Shown in pieces: positions 17,859 to 26,243 of a DNA stretch of 64,000 nucleotides. How positions within the stretch are numbered: position 1 is the stretch's first letter; each line of letters opens with the position of its first letter. Under the pieces are notes generated by a model that did not search any database, had not been told where the DNA came from, and was given only the letters and a program-made list of their open reading frames with translations. The DNA comes from Campylobacter subantarcticus LMG 24377 (GTDB lineage: Bacteria > Campylobacterota > Campylobacteria > Campylobacterales > Campylobacteraceae): assembly GCF_000816305.1 (NCBI RefSeq), contig NZ_CP007773.1, positions 806,001 to 870,000 on the forward strand, in the 5' to 3' direction. The position numbers were made by a program, and so were the translations under genes.

Positions 17859-18056
17859 TTATTTTGATTTTTGAATAAGTCTTGATAATTGCTTTGCTAA
17901 AATCATAGCACTATTTTCATTTTGTGAAAGTTTTTTCATATTCTCTTTAAATTCATACAATCTTTTTTCTTGACTAAAGTCGTTCTTGTAAATACTTTCT
18001 TGATTAGTTGTATTGTTTGGTTTGGTAGGTTTTTGTGGAGTTTTTTTTAAAAACAT
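17859..18056 (-). CDS. Small hydrophilic protein, unknown
   Basis: Protein of 65 aa, not recognised. Support that it is real: a good AGGAG ribosome site eight bases before the ATG and a TATAAT box (minus strand, 18084-18089) at proper distance. The N-terminal half is Lys/Asn/Gln/Thr-rich and likely disordered. The C-terminal half (about 28-63) can form an amphipathic helix ending SAMILAKQLSRLIQK. No signal or membrane segment. It is divergent from the racemase gene. It could be a small regulator or chaperone-like protein, but nothing specific is shown. Confidence 0.55.
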   Translation of the reverse strand: MFLKKTPQKPTKPNNTTNQESIYKNDFSQEKRLYEFKENMKKLSQNENSAMILAKQLSRLIQKSK

Positions 18057-18083
18057 ATCTTGCTCCTAGTTTTGTTTTTTATA

Positions 18084-18089
18084 ATTATA
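18084..18089 (-). promoter_or_regulatory. -10 box of the 65-aa protein gene
   Basis: TATAAT on the minus strand, 28 bases before the ATG at 18056. It forms a divergent promoter pair with the box at 18118-18123. Confidence 0.45.
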
Positions 18090-18117
18090 GCTTGATATTT
18101 TTTAAGTTAGATTTTTT

Positions 18118-18123
18118 TATAAT
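18118..18123 (+). promoter_or_regulatory. -10 box of the racemase-xerH genes
   Basis: TATAAT preceded by TTTTTTAAGTTAGATTTTT, a textbook Campylobacter vegetative promoter (T-rich TTTAAGT element, then TATAAT). The TTG start of the racemase is 27 bases downstream. Confidence 0.6.
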
Positions 18124-18150
18124 GCTTATATTTATATTAAAGGAAAAAGT

Positions 18151-18834
18151 TTGAAAACCATAGGTTTAATAGGAGGAATGAGCTATGAAAGCACATTAAG
18201 TTATTATGAGGTTATTAATAAAATTACAAACCATCAATTAGGTAAATTACATAGTGCTAAGATTGTTTTAACTAGTGTTGATTTTGAAGAGATTAAAGAG
18301 TGCCAAAACCAAAATGATTGGCAAAAAGCAAGTGAAATTTTAACCCATCATGCCCTACTTTTGGAAAAATGTGGCGTTGATTTTATCCTTATTTGTACTA
18401 ATACAATGCATTGGTGTTATGAAGACATCCAAAGCCGTATTCAAACCCCTATTTTGCATATTACTAAAGCTATGCTTTTAGAACTTCAAGAGCAAAATGT
18501 GAGCAAGGTTTTATTGCTTGGTACTAAATACACAATGAAAGAGCGATTTTATAAAGAAATGCTAATCCAATCAGGCATTGAGGTGTTTACCCCTAAAGAA
18601 GATGATATGGTTAAAATCAATGATATTATCTTTGATGAGCTTTGCAAGGGTGTGATAAAAGAAAATTCAAAAAAATATTTTCATGATTTAATCGAGCAAT
18701 TTCCACAAGCACAAGGGGTTATTTTAGGTTGTACCGAACTTGGTTTAATTATAAAAGAAAGCTCTAAGAGCTTGTTTGATAGTGCATATATCCATGCAAA
18801 AATTGCCACCTTGAAGGCTTTGGAGAATGAGTGA
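18151..18834 (+). CDS. Aspartate/glutamate racemase family protein
   Basis: Cofactor-independent amino-acid racemase of 227 aa, probably interconverting L- and D-aspartate (substrate inferred from similarity to the aspartate racemase branch). The two catalytic cysteines are present in LICTNTMHW and LGCTELGLI, and the start IGLIGGMSYEST is typical. The start is TTG, with AAAGGA upstream. Its TGA overlaps the xerH ATG (TGATG), so the two genes are coupled although their functions seem unrelated. D-amino acids could go to cell wall or signalling; this is inference. Confidence 0.87.
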   Translation: MKTIGLIGGMSYESTLSYYEVINKITNHQLGKLHSAKIVLTSVDFEEIKECQNQNDWQKASEILTHHALLLEKCGVDFILICTNTMHWCYEDIQSRIQTPILHITKAMLLELQEQNVSKVLLLGTKYTMKERFYKEMLIQSGIEVFTPKEDDMVKINDIIFDELCKGVIKENSKKYFHDLIEQFPQAQGVILGCTELGLIIKESSKSLFDSAYIHAKIATLKALENE

Positions 18835-19901
18835 TGAAATATCCGCTAGATTGTGAAGATAGTTTTGAAAAGTCGTTTTTATTTTGGTTGAGTCGTTATG
18901 TAAAATTTAAGCTTAATTCTTTATCAAACAAAGAATTAAAAGATCCGCAGGCTCTGGCTATGGTTAATTTAGCGCTTAGTAAAGGCGTTAAAAACATACA
19001 AGAGCTTGATGCTTATGTGAAAAAAGCTAGAAATGCGGGACTTAGCGGGGTAAATACTTATTTTAATCCCTTGAAAAAACTTTATGAATATTTGATGTTT
19101 TATAAGCTTTATTCTTTAAAGCAAATTGACGAGGAAATGCTAGTAGAGGTTTTAGCAAGCATTAGTGCTTCTTTATCTGATGCGAGTAAAAAAAATTACC
19201 GTATCGCAGTGATTAATTTTTTTGCATTTTTAGATAAACAAAATGAAGAAGATGATAAAGCGCATATTTTTGACATTAATCTTAAAAACTGGGCAGGTAT
19301 AAGCGGATCTAAAGGAGTGAAACTACCTGAATATATGAGTGAAGATGAAGTTGGTAAATTTTTAGATGCTATTGATAATACAGATTTTAAAAATAACACC
19401 ATACGTAATCGCTTGATTATTAAGATTATTATTTTCACAGGAATTCGTGTAAGTGAGGCTATTTATATTAAATTAAAAGATATTAGCGAGGAAAATGATC
19501 TTTATGTTATACGTATTAGAGGAAAAGGCAATAAATACCGTGTTGTGATGATAAAAAAAGAGTTAATAGAACATCTTTTAAAAGATGTGAGGGTAAACTA
19601 CCTTTCTCAAGATGGGCTTTTGTTTGTTAACCGCAATGGCAAAGCCCTTACGCAAGCTTATATTTCACGCATAGTGGAGCAAATTTTATTTAAAGCTGGC
19701 ATTCGCAAGCAAAAAAATGGCGCACATATGCTAAGACATACTTTTGCCACCCTACTTTATAAAAAGCAAAAAGATCTAGTTTTAGTACAAGAAGCATTAG
19801 GACATGCGAGTTTAAATACTTCAAGGATTTACACCCATTTTGATAACGAAAAGCTTAAACTAGCTGCAGAAGTAGCTAAAAAACTTCACGATAGAAACTA
19901 A
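18834..19901 (+). CDS. xerH: Tyrosine recombinase XerH
   Basis: Single Xer recombinase of Campylobacterota, 355 aa, which resolves chromosome dimers at a dif site. An N-terminal core-binding domain is followed by the catalytic domain with TGIRVSEA (first Arg), GKGNKYRVV (Lys region), HMLRHTFATL (His-x2-Arg) and LGHASLNTSRIYTHF (final His and nucleophile Tyr). The ATG at 18834 overlaps the racemase stop; a GTG one codon upstream is possible. A dif-like repeat lies six bases after the stop (see 19907-19934). Confidence 0.93.
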   Translation: MKYPLDCEDSFEKSFLFWLSRYVKFKLNSLSNKELKDPQALAMVNLALSKGVKNIQELDAYVKKARNAGLSGVNTYFNPLKKLYEYLMFYKLYSLKQIDEEMLVEVLASISASLSDASKKNYRIAVINFFAFLDKQNEEDDKAHIFDINLKNWAGISGSKGVKLPEYMSEDEVGKFLDAIDNTDFKNNTIRNRLIIKIIIFTGIRVSEAIYIKLKDISEENDLYVIRIRGKGNKYRVVMIKKELIEHLLKDVRVNYLSQDGLLFVNRNGKALTQAYISRIVEQILFKAGIRKQKNGAHMLRHTFATLLYKKQKDLVLVQEALGHASLNTSRIYTHFDNEKLKLAAEVAKKLHDRN

Positions 19902-19906
19902 GATCA

Positions 19907-19934
19907 AAGCATATTCTTTTTTAAGGATATGCCA
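19907..19934. other. Candidate dif-like site (or hairpin) behind xerH
   Basis: Imperfect inverted repeat with 11-base arms and a 6-base centre: AAGCATATTCT, TTTTTA, AGGATATGCCA. Eight of eleven arm positions are complementary. The 11-6-11 layout is that of Xer recombination sites, and the place beside xerH is suggestive. It could also be a hairpin terminator for xerH, since a U-G pair completes the stem, but there is no T-run behind it. I do not remember the published difH sequence well enough to match it. Confidence 0.35.
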
Positions 19935-20028
19935 TAAAACTCCATCATAAATTTTCAATTAAAAACTAATATTTATTATGTTTATTGTAAAATAATATCT
20001 TTACTATGTATATATTTTAAGGAAAAAG

Positions 20029-21285
20029 ATGACTTATTTAGAGATTGATGGTGTTGAAAAACTTAATGGAGAAGTGATAATTAGTGGTGCTAAAAATGCT
20101 GCACTTCCTTTGATAGCTTCAAGTATTTTAGCAAAAAATGAAGTGCAAATTTCCAATTTACCTAATGTAGCAGATATTTGCACCCTACTTTCTTTGCTTG
20201 AAAATTTAGGAGCAAATTATACCTTTAAAGATAATTTTGCAACAATCAATACAAATCATTTAAACAAAACCATAGCAAAATACGACATCGTACGCAAAAT
20301 GCGTGCTTCTATACTTACTTTAGGGCCTTTGTTAGCTAGATTTGGAAATTGTGAAGTTTCTTTGCCCGGAGGTTGTGCTATAGGTCAACGCCCTATTGAT
20401 TTACATCTTTTAGCTTTAGAAAAAATGGGAGCAAATATCGAGATCAAACAAGGCTATGTTGTAGCTAATGGTAAATTAAGTGGTGCAGATGTGATGTTTG
20501 ATAAAATCACCGTTACAGGCAGTGAAAACATCATCATGGCAGCAGCTCTAGCTCATGGTAAAACTAGAATTTTAAATGTAGCTAAAGAACCTGAAGTGGT
20601 GCAACTTTGCGATGTTTTAGCTAGAGCTGGACTTGATATACAAGGCATAGGTTCTTCTGAGCTTGAAATTTATGGTACAAGTGGAGAGCTTTTGGAATTT
20701 AAACCTTTTGAAATTATACCAGATCGTATTGAAGCAGGAACTTATCTGTGTGCAGGAGCTATCACTAACTCAAAAATCACTCTTAAAAAAGTCAACGCAG
20801 GTCATCTTAGTGCAGTTTTGGCAAAATTAGAGCAAATGGGTTTTAGTTTTGATATTAATGAAGATAGTATTAGCATTAACCCTGCAAAAGAAATCAAACC
20901 GGTGGAAATTTTAACAAGTGAATACCCGGGATTTCCAACAGATATGCAAGCACAATTCATGGCATTAGCTTTAAAAGCAAATGGTACAAGTATCATCGAT
21001 GAAAGGCTTTTTGAAAACCGCTTCATGCATGTAAGTGAGCTTTTAAGAATGGGAGCTGATATAAGATTAAATGGGCATATTGCAACTATTAATGGCACCA
21101 AAGAACTTTTAGGGGCTGATGTAATGGCTACTGATTTGCGTGCGTCTTCGGCTTTGATTTTAGCAGCTTTAGCAGCTAAAGGAACTAGTAAAATTCATAG
21201 AATTTATCATCTTGATAGAGGGTATGAAAATTTAGAAGATAAATTTAAAAAGCTAGGGGCGAGTATAAGAAGGCTTGAAGAATGA
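20029..21285 (+). CDS. murA: UDP-N-acetylglucosamine 1-carboxyvinyltransferase
   Basis: First committed enzyme of peptidoglycan synthesis, transferring enolpyruvate from PEP to UDP-GlcNAc. It is 418 aa, the normal length. K22 (SGAKNAALP) and the catalytic cysteine C116 ([10 protein letters not shown]) are present, so a fosfomycin-sensitive form is expected. Ribosome site AAGGA precedes the ATG. The stop overlaps the moeA start by 4 bases (ATGA). Confidence 0.97.
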   Translation: MTYLEIDGVEKLNGEVIISGAKNAALPLIASSILAKNEVQISNLPNVADICTLLSLLENLGANYTFKDNFATINTNHLNKTIAKYDIVRKMRASILTLGPLLARFGNCEVSLPGGCAIGQRPIDLHLLALEKMGANIEIKQGYVVANGKLSGADVMFDKITVTGSENIIMAAALAHGKTRILNVAKEPEVVQLCDVLARAGLDIQGIGSSELEIYGTSGELLEFKPFEIIPDRIEAGTYLCAGAITNSKITLKKVNAGHLSAVLAKLEQMGFSFDINEDSISINPAKEIKPVEILTSEYPGFPTDMQAQFMALALKANGTSIIDERLFENRFMHVSELLRMGADIRLNGHIATINGTKELLGADVMATDLRASSALILAALAAKGTSKIHRIYHLDRGYENLEDKFKKLGASIRRLEE

Positions 21286-22442
21286 GAGATATTTTTGCAA
21301 CTTTAGAATTTTTAAAAACACACATTAAAACAAGAAATGAATTTGAAAAAGTAAATTTAACACAAGCTTTGGGGTGTATTTTATATGAAGATATTTTTGT
21401 TCAAAAAAATCTACCTGCGTTTGATAACTCTGCTTTAGATGGGTATGCATTAAATTATGCTTTAAAAAACGAAATGTTAAAAATCAAAGGAAGTATTTTA
21501 GCGGGTGATAAAAATACTTATATTTTAGAAAAAAATGAATGTTATAAAATCATGACAGGAGCTAAAATTCCTCAAAATGCAAATACCATTTTGATGTTTG
21601 AAGAAGCTTTACTTGAAAATGAAAAACTCAATGCCAAAAATGCTAAAGAAAACAACGCTATTCGTTTTAAAGGTGAAGAAGCAAAGCTTGGGGAGCTTTT
21701 GTTTCAAAAAGGACAAAAGATCACTTCAGGCATGATAGCTATGCTTGCTGCTCAAGGAATTTATGAGTTAAATGTTGTTAAAAAAATGCGTGTTGGAATT
21801 TTTTCAAGTGGAGATGAGCTTGTAGAGCCTTGGGAAGATGCTGATGAATACAACATATATAACGCTAATGCATTTGGAATTTATGCTATTTTGCAAGATT
21901 ATGCTGATGTTGAGTATTTAGGGCTTATAAAAGATGATTTAAATGCCTATAAAAAGCTTTTAGAAAATAAACAATTTGATATGCTTATAAGCAGCGGTGG
22001 AGCTAGCGTGGGTGAAGCTGATTTTATCAAACAGGCTTTGCTTGAGTGCGATTTTAGCCCTATTTTTGAAAAAGTTAATGCAAAGCTTTGTAAGCATGTA
22101 AAAGTTTTTAATAAAAACAATATGCTTTTTCTGGCACTACCAGGAAATCCCCTAGCCTCTTTAATTTCAACACATATTTTTGCTAAAAATATTTTAAATT
22201 TATTTTATGGACTAGATTTATTGGAATTTTTAGAAGTAAAATTAGCAAGTGATTTAAATTTTAAAGGTGGTAGGAATGATTTTGTGTTTGGAAAGATATC
22301 ACAAGAATCTTTTATACCAAATAAAGCTAAATTTGGATCAGGTATGATTAAACCTTTATACGAAAACACACATATTTTAATTACAAAAATTGATGATACA
22401 AAATTGATAAAAGATCAAGAAGTTAAAGTCTTAAAAATTTAA
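21282..22442 (+). CDS. moeA: Molybdopterin molybdenumtransferase
   Basis: Enzyme of 386 aa that inserts molybdate into adenylylated molybdopterin to form molybdenum cofactor. Visible family segments: [10 protein letters not shown] near the N-terminus, [17 protein letters not shown], the [15 protein letters not shown]-binding loop and LPGNPLASL. It is coupled to murA by ATGA overlap and ends at a strong terminator. MobB, the later cofactor step, is at 7903-8382. Confidence 0.95.
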   Translation: MRDIFATLEFLKTHIKTRNEFEKVNLTQALGCILYEDIFVQKNLPAFDNSALDGYALNYALKNEMLKIKGSILAGDKNTYILEKNECYKIMTGAKIPQNANTILMFEEALLENEKLNAKNAKENNAIRFKGEEAKLGELLFQKGQKITSGMIAMLAAQGIYELNVVKKMRVGIFSSGDELVEPWEDADEYNIYNANAFGIYAILQDYADVEYLGLIKDDLNAYKKLLENKQFDMLISSGGASVGEADFIKQALLECDFSPIFEKVNAKLCKHVKVFNKNNMLFLALPGNPLASLISTHIFAKNILNLFYGLDLLEFLEVKLASDLNFKGGRNDFVFGKISQESFIPNKAKFGSGMIKPLYENTHILITKIDDTKLIKDQEVKVLKI

Positions 22443-22470
22443 TAGGGTATTATTGCACTACCCTATTTTA
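22441..22470 (+). terminator. Intrinsic terminator of murA-moeA
   Basis: Perfect 9-base stem AATAGGGTA / TACCCTATT with loop TTATTGCAC, followed by a short T-run, at the moeA stop codon. Confidence 0.8.
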
Positions 22471-22475
22471 AGTGA

Positions 22476-22773
22476 TTAGCTTCTTGCTTTATCTAGAGTT
22501 TTAAAAAGGTTATTTAGAATGTTTTCTTCATTTTTTTTGGTATTTGCTTTGGCGTAATTTCTCCCAAGCATATACACTATAATCTTTAGAAATCGAACCT
22601 ATATTTAAATCTGTATTACTAAAAGCATTATTGCTATCTTTTTTATATTCTTTTTCTTCTTTGTCTTTGAGTGCATTAAGTGTAGCTTGAAATTCGTCTG
22701 AAGAGGTATTTTTTTCTTTGATTTTTGTCATATTGTTTAAAGCTAGCGGACTATTTTTATCATTTATTTGCAT
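22476..22773 (-). pseudogene. Frameshifted small gene with a sigma-54 promoter
   Basis: Starts at ATG 22773 with AAAGGAG in front. The first frame gives about 81 aa, Lys/Asn-rich, with the segment SISKDYSVYAWEKLR, and stops at 22528. Near 22545-22565 another frame takes over and reads YAKANTKKNEENILNNLF, then KTLDKARS, to a TAA at 22476, so one small indel has split the gene. The SKDYSVY element also occurs in the larger relic at about 23780, so both belong to one protein family. Function unknown. The upstream sigma-54 promoter suggests it was expressed with flagellar genes. The shorter 81-aa product may still be made. Confidence 0.65.
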
Positions 22774-22803
22774 GAAAACTCCTTTTGTGGTTTTATTATC
22801 TAT

Positions 22804-22820
22804 AAGCAAAAAATATTCCT
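22804..22820 (-). promoter_or_regulatory. Sigma-54 promoter
   Basis: Minus-strand AGGAATATTTTTTGCTT holds the exact GG-N10-GC spacing of -24/-12 sigma-54 promoters and closely fits the Campylobacter GGAA-N6-TTGC form. The expected start point is about 20 bases before the ATG at 22773. RpoN is encoded at 33264-34511. Confidence 0.75.
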
Positions 22821-23044
22821 ATTTATAAACTTTAGCAAGTATGTAAAAATGTAGTTTATAAATTAAATAAAAACTTATTTTTTGAAGGTAAAAACATTCT
22901 TTATCTTTAGAAGCTAAAGTGGGCAAATAGCACCTACTATGATAAATGCATTATATTTTTATAAGACTTGTGAGCAATACAAGTAAAACAGATAATGAAA
23001 GTCAACTTTTTAGATGTGATTACTTGACTATAAGGTATTTTTTT

Positions 23045-23052
23045 GATAAAAT
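23045..23052 (+). promoter_or_regulatory. Promoter of tRNA-Gly
   Basis: TTTTTTT followed by GATAAAAT, 20 bases before the mature tRNA. The same TTTTTTTGATAAAAT stretch lies at the right distance before rnpB, which supports its use as a stable-RNA promoter. Confidence 0.55.
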
Positions 23053-23072
23053 CACGCTTTCTTTAATATAAT

Positions 23073-23147
23073 GCGGGAATAGCTCAGGGGTAGAGCACAA
23101 CCTTGCCAAGGTTGGGGTCGCGAGTTCGAATCTCGTTTCCCGCTCCA
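23073..23147 (+). tRNA. tRNA-Gly (anticodon GCC)
   Basis: Cloverleaf of 75 bases with encoded CCA. The acceptor GCGGGAA pairs with TTCCCGC. The D-arm is AGCTCAGGGGTAGAGC, the anticodon stem-loop CAACCTTGCCAAGGTTG has anticodon GCC, and the T-loop is GTTCGAATC. It stands alone, flanked on both sides by relict protein genes on the opposite strand. Confidence 0.97.
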
Positions 23148-23164
23148 CTTTTTTACACCCTAGT

Positions 23165-24300
23165 TTGATTTAAAATATTATTTAATTTATTCATTGCAAA
23201 ATTTATATTTTCATTGCTAGGAGATCAGCCACTAGCTTTAGGGTGATTAAACTGATATAACCTATGCTTGATTTTTGCCAAGCAATATTATTTTCTTTGG
23301 CATAAATTTTAGAATCAAGTCAACCATCTTGAGCAAGTGCTTTTAAAATTTGTGCAAAATCAACTTTACCTGTCATAATATCACTTGAAGAGGCTAAAGA
23401 ATCATTAAAATTTCTTTTGTTATAGTTTCTTTAAATGCTTGATTTTTTAGGATTAACTTTGGTGCTTTCACCTTCTAAAATTGCTCCACCGCTAAACTTT
23501 AAAAAACTCATAAATAAAAGTTTCTTTAGCATAAACTTCCATCTTCATTTTTTGGATAAACAGACATATCAGGATTAAAAGTATCTTTTACTATACCGCA
23601 ATCTAAATTTGAGTTTCCATACTTTCAAGGGAAAAATTTAATTTTTTTAATCTTGTGTTGATAGAATTTTGCATTTCTATGTTATCTATAGTATTATATT
23701 ACTTATTGTATATCATAAAAATTTATTATAGTTTGGTTATCTAAATTTTCTAAAGAAGCAAAATTGTTATTTGTGCCATAAACACTATAATCTTTTGATA
23801 AAGATTAAATCTTCTACACTAAAAATGAGTCTTATTAGAATTTCCAAAAACTATGATTTATAATTTGATCAAATTTAGAATAATATTGTCTTATGGTATC
23901 AGCTATATCTATATTTGTATAGTAATTACTAGTTACATCCAAGGAATTTTTTGATGTGTCAAAATAATTTTCCTCATTATATATCTCATCTAAAGTAGAT
24001 TTATGTATCTCAAAATCTTCAGGTAATCCCGTAGCTTTATCAAAATCACTACCCATATAACTACTAGAATCAACACTATAACCATAAGCTATAGAAACAG
24101 GGTTATTAGTTTGTCTATATTTTAAAGCATAAATAGAATTTTTAAAATCACCTGATATATGATATTAGGAGAGTCGCTTTTAATACTTTTTGATTTAATA
24201 TTGCTTCATTAAGTGCTAATGCTTGAGTATTATTACTTTGAATTTCAACTAATTTACTAGCATTTTGTTTAACAAAAGTATTTGCAAAATTTGACTTGTT
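23165..24300 (-). pseudogene. Large relict of an unknown Campylobacter protein family
   Basis: Minus-strand coding remains run through this stretch in changing frames with several stops. From the N-terminal side: NFANTFVKQNASKLVEIQS, then QALALNEAILNQKVLKA (about 24190-24290); IAYGYSVDSSSYMGSDF and GLPEDFEIHKSTLDEI (about 23990-24100, the only long open piece, stopping at 23835); SLSKDYSVYGTNNNFASLE (about 23760-23810); MSFLKFSGGAILEGEST (about 23480-23512); and KVDFAQILKALAQDG, stop, LDSKIYAKENNIAW (about 23290-23375). Together they indicate an ancestral protein of roughly 350-400 aa. No known domain is recognised and there is no signal peptide. The SKDYSVY element is shared with the small gene at 22476-22773. 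Confidence 0.7.
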
Positions 24301-24526
24301 TTATTTTTTTATTTGCTTTGTTTGTGAAATGATAGAACCATAAAAGGAATTATCATTTATACTAAATACTTATTATGCAATTCCTTAGATTTAGATTTTA
24401 CCTTCAATCTCTTGCATTTTACAAGCAAATTTTATTTTATTTATTTTGGTAATTTTCAACCAAATTCAAACTTTTTTTATGTATGATATGTTGGTTTTTA
24501 AAATTATTGCAAAGGTTGTATTGTTT

Positions 24527-25189
24527 GTGAGAAATATTGTATTGTTTTTATTTTTCTATACTTTAAGTTTTGCTTCGAATTTTGATGAAGTAAAATTAGC
24601 TTTGATTAAAGAATTTAAAATAAATTATCCGCAGTTAGAAATCATTTCTTTAGATCTTAACACTCAATCAAGCTTGCCTGCTGATTTTAATCAATACATT
24701 TTTTTAAAACTAGGTAATCATAATTTTGATAGAGCCGATGGTTTTATAAAAGCTGAATTTAAAACTCCAGAGCAATATAAAAAAAATATATTTTTCAAGT
24801 ATTTTTTAAAGGCAAAGTTAGAGGTTTTGCAAACCACACGTCCTATTTCACGTAATGAAAATTTAAGCCCTGCTAGTTTTAAAATTTTAAAAATTCCTTT
24901 TGATAAAGCTCCGCAAGGCGTGCTAAAAAAAGATGAAATCGCAAATTTAATTGCCAAAAGTAATATAAGAGAAAATGTGATTTTAAAATACAATATGTTT
25001 AAAACTAAAACTCTTATACAAAGAAACGATTCTGTTTATGGTATCATCAAAGATGGGGATTTAAGCATGATGATAGAGTTAAAAGCTTTGCAAAGTGGAA
25101 ACTTAAATCAAAGAATTCGTCTTAAAAATAAAGATGGAAAAGTAGTATATGGTAAAGTTATTAGTAAAAATTACGTGGAGCTAAAATGA
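24527..25189 (+). CDS. flgA: Flagellar P-ring assembly chaperone FlgA
   Basis: Periplasmic chaperone needed to build the flagellar P ring around the rod. From the GTG at 24527 it is 220 aa with a signal peptide (MRNIVLFLFFYTLSFA). The frame is open to a TTG at 24446, but that gives an odd leader, so I prefer the GTG; an AAAGG lies 11 bases upstream and the choice is not certain. The C-terminal half is the SAF/FlgA domain, with RPISRNENLSPASFKI and a closing LRLKN/GKV-type pattern (IRLKNKDGKVVYGKVI). It overlaps ubiX by 4 bases and starts the flgA-ubiX-coaD-tmk-hisS-speA run. Confidence 0.88.
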   Translation: MRNIVLFLFFYTLSFASNFDEVKLALIKEFKINYPQLEIISLDLNTQSSLPADFNQYIFLKLGNHNFDRADGFIKAEFKTPEQYKKNIFFKYFLKAKLEVLQTTRPISRNENLSPASFKILKIPFDKAPQGVLKKDEIANLIAKSNIRENVILKYNMFKTKTLIQRNDSVYGIIKDGDLSMMIELKALQSGNLNQRIRLKNKDGKVVYGKVISKNYVELK

Positions 25190-25764
25190 GGAAAATTTTA
25201 GTAGGTATTAGCGGGGCTAGTTCTTGCGAGCTTGGCTTTTTATTATTAAAGCACTTAAGGCAAAAGGGGCAAATTTTTGCCATTATAACCCAAAATGCCA
25301 AAATTAGTTTTATAAAAGAAAATTCACTTTTAGAAAACATAAACTTCATGCAATACATAAAAGACAAATTTGAACTTGACCATGTGAATTTTTTAGATAA
25401 TGAAGATATTAGTCAAAATGTTGCAAGTGGATCTTTTGGTATAGAAACGACTTTTATTGCACCCTGTTCGATTAATACTTTAGCAAAAATTACTTGTGGT
25501 ATAGGCGATACTTTACTCACAAGAGCTGCGGGGGTAGCTTTGAAAGAGCGAAGAAAGCTTATACTTGGGGTAAGAGAAATGCCCTATTCTACTTTAAATT
25601 TAGAGCAAATGACAAAGCTTTCTAGTTATGGAGTTATCATCGCTCCTCCTGTAATGGCAAGTTATGCTAAGGTTGATAGTATAGAAAAATTAAATGAATT
25701 TATCATAGGAAAATGGCTCGATCTAGCAAATATTGAGCATAATTTATACCAAAGGTGGCAATGA
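25186..25764 (+). CDS. ubiX: Flavin prenyltransferase UbiX
   Basis: Makes prenylated FMN, the cofactor of UbiD-family decarboxylases, from reduced FMN and dimethylallyl phosphate. It is 192 aa. The N-terminal GISGASSCELG binds flavin phosphate; APCSINTLAKIT and VREMPYSTLNLEQM are diagnostic. Its likely client is the UbiD-family enzyme at 45684-47477, acting in menaquinone synthesis. ATG overlaps the flgA stop. Confidence 0.93.
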   Translation: MRKILVGISGASSCELGFLLLKHLRQKGQIFAIITQNAKISFIKENSLLENINFMQYIKDKFELDHVNFLDNEDISQNVASGSFGIETTFIAPCSINTLAKITCGIGDTLLTRAAGVALKERRKLILGVREMPYSTLNLEQMTKLSSYGVIIAPPVMASYAKVDSIEKLNEFIIGKWLDLANIEHNLYQRWQ

Positions 25765-26243
25765 TGACTAGTTGTATATACCCAGGGACATTTGATCCTA
25801 TCACTAATGGACATTTAGATGTGATCATTCGAGCTAGTAAGATGTTTGAAGAAGTAGTCATTGCTATAGCTAAAAGTGAAAGTAAAAGACCCATGTTCAG
25901 TCTAGAGCATAGAGAAAAAATGGTAAAAATCGCTACAAAAGACTTAAAAAATGTTAAAATTGTGACTTTTGATAACTTGCTAGTAGATCTTGCTAAAAAT
26001 TTGCAAATAAATATCATTATAAGAGGTTTAAGAGCGGTGAGTGATTTTGAGTATGAATTGCAACTTGGCTATGCAAATCACATGCTTTGGGAAGATTTTG
26101 AAACCATATATCTTATGCCAAATTTAAAAAATTCTTTTATTTCAAGTTCCATAGTGAGATCTATTTGTTTGCATAATGGTGATGTAGGTAAGCTTGTGCC
26201 AAGAGAAATCATATCTTTATTAAAGGAGAGAGATTGTATATAG
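25764..26243 (+). CDS. coaD: Phosphopantetheine adenylyltransferase
   Basis: Penultimate enzyme of coenzyme A synthesis: ATP plus 4'-phosphopantetheine gives dephospho-CoA. It is 159 aa from the ATG at 25764, which overlaps the ubiX TGA. An in-frame ATG one codon before and a GTG at 25755 are alternatives; the chosen one places the motif YPGTFDPITNGH closest to the usual N-terminus. RGLRAVSDFEYE and SSSIVRS are also conserved. Confidence 0.95.
   Translation: MTSCIYPGTFDPITNGHLDVIIRASKMFEEVVIAIAKSESKRPMFSLEHREKMVKIATKDLKNVKIVTFDNLLVDLAKNLQINIIIRGLRAVSDFEYELQLGYANHMLWEDFETIYLMPNLKNSFISSSIVRSICLHNGDVGKLVPREIISLLKERDCI

Noticed and set aside
23067-23072. TATAAT directly before tRNA-Gly as its promoter
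   Set aside because: It touches the mature 5' end, so transcription would begin inside the tRNA; GATAAAAT at 23045-23052 fits better.
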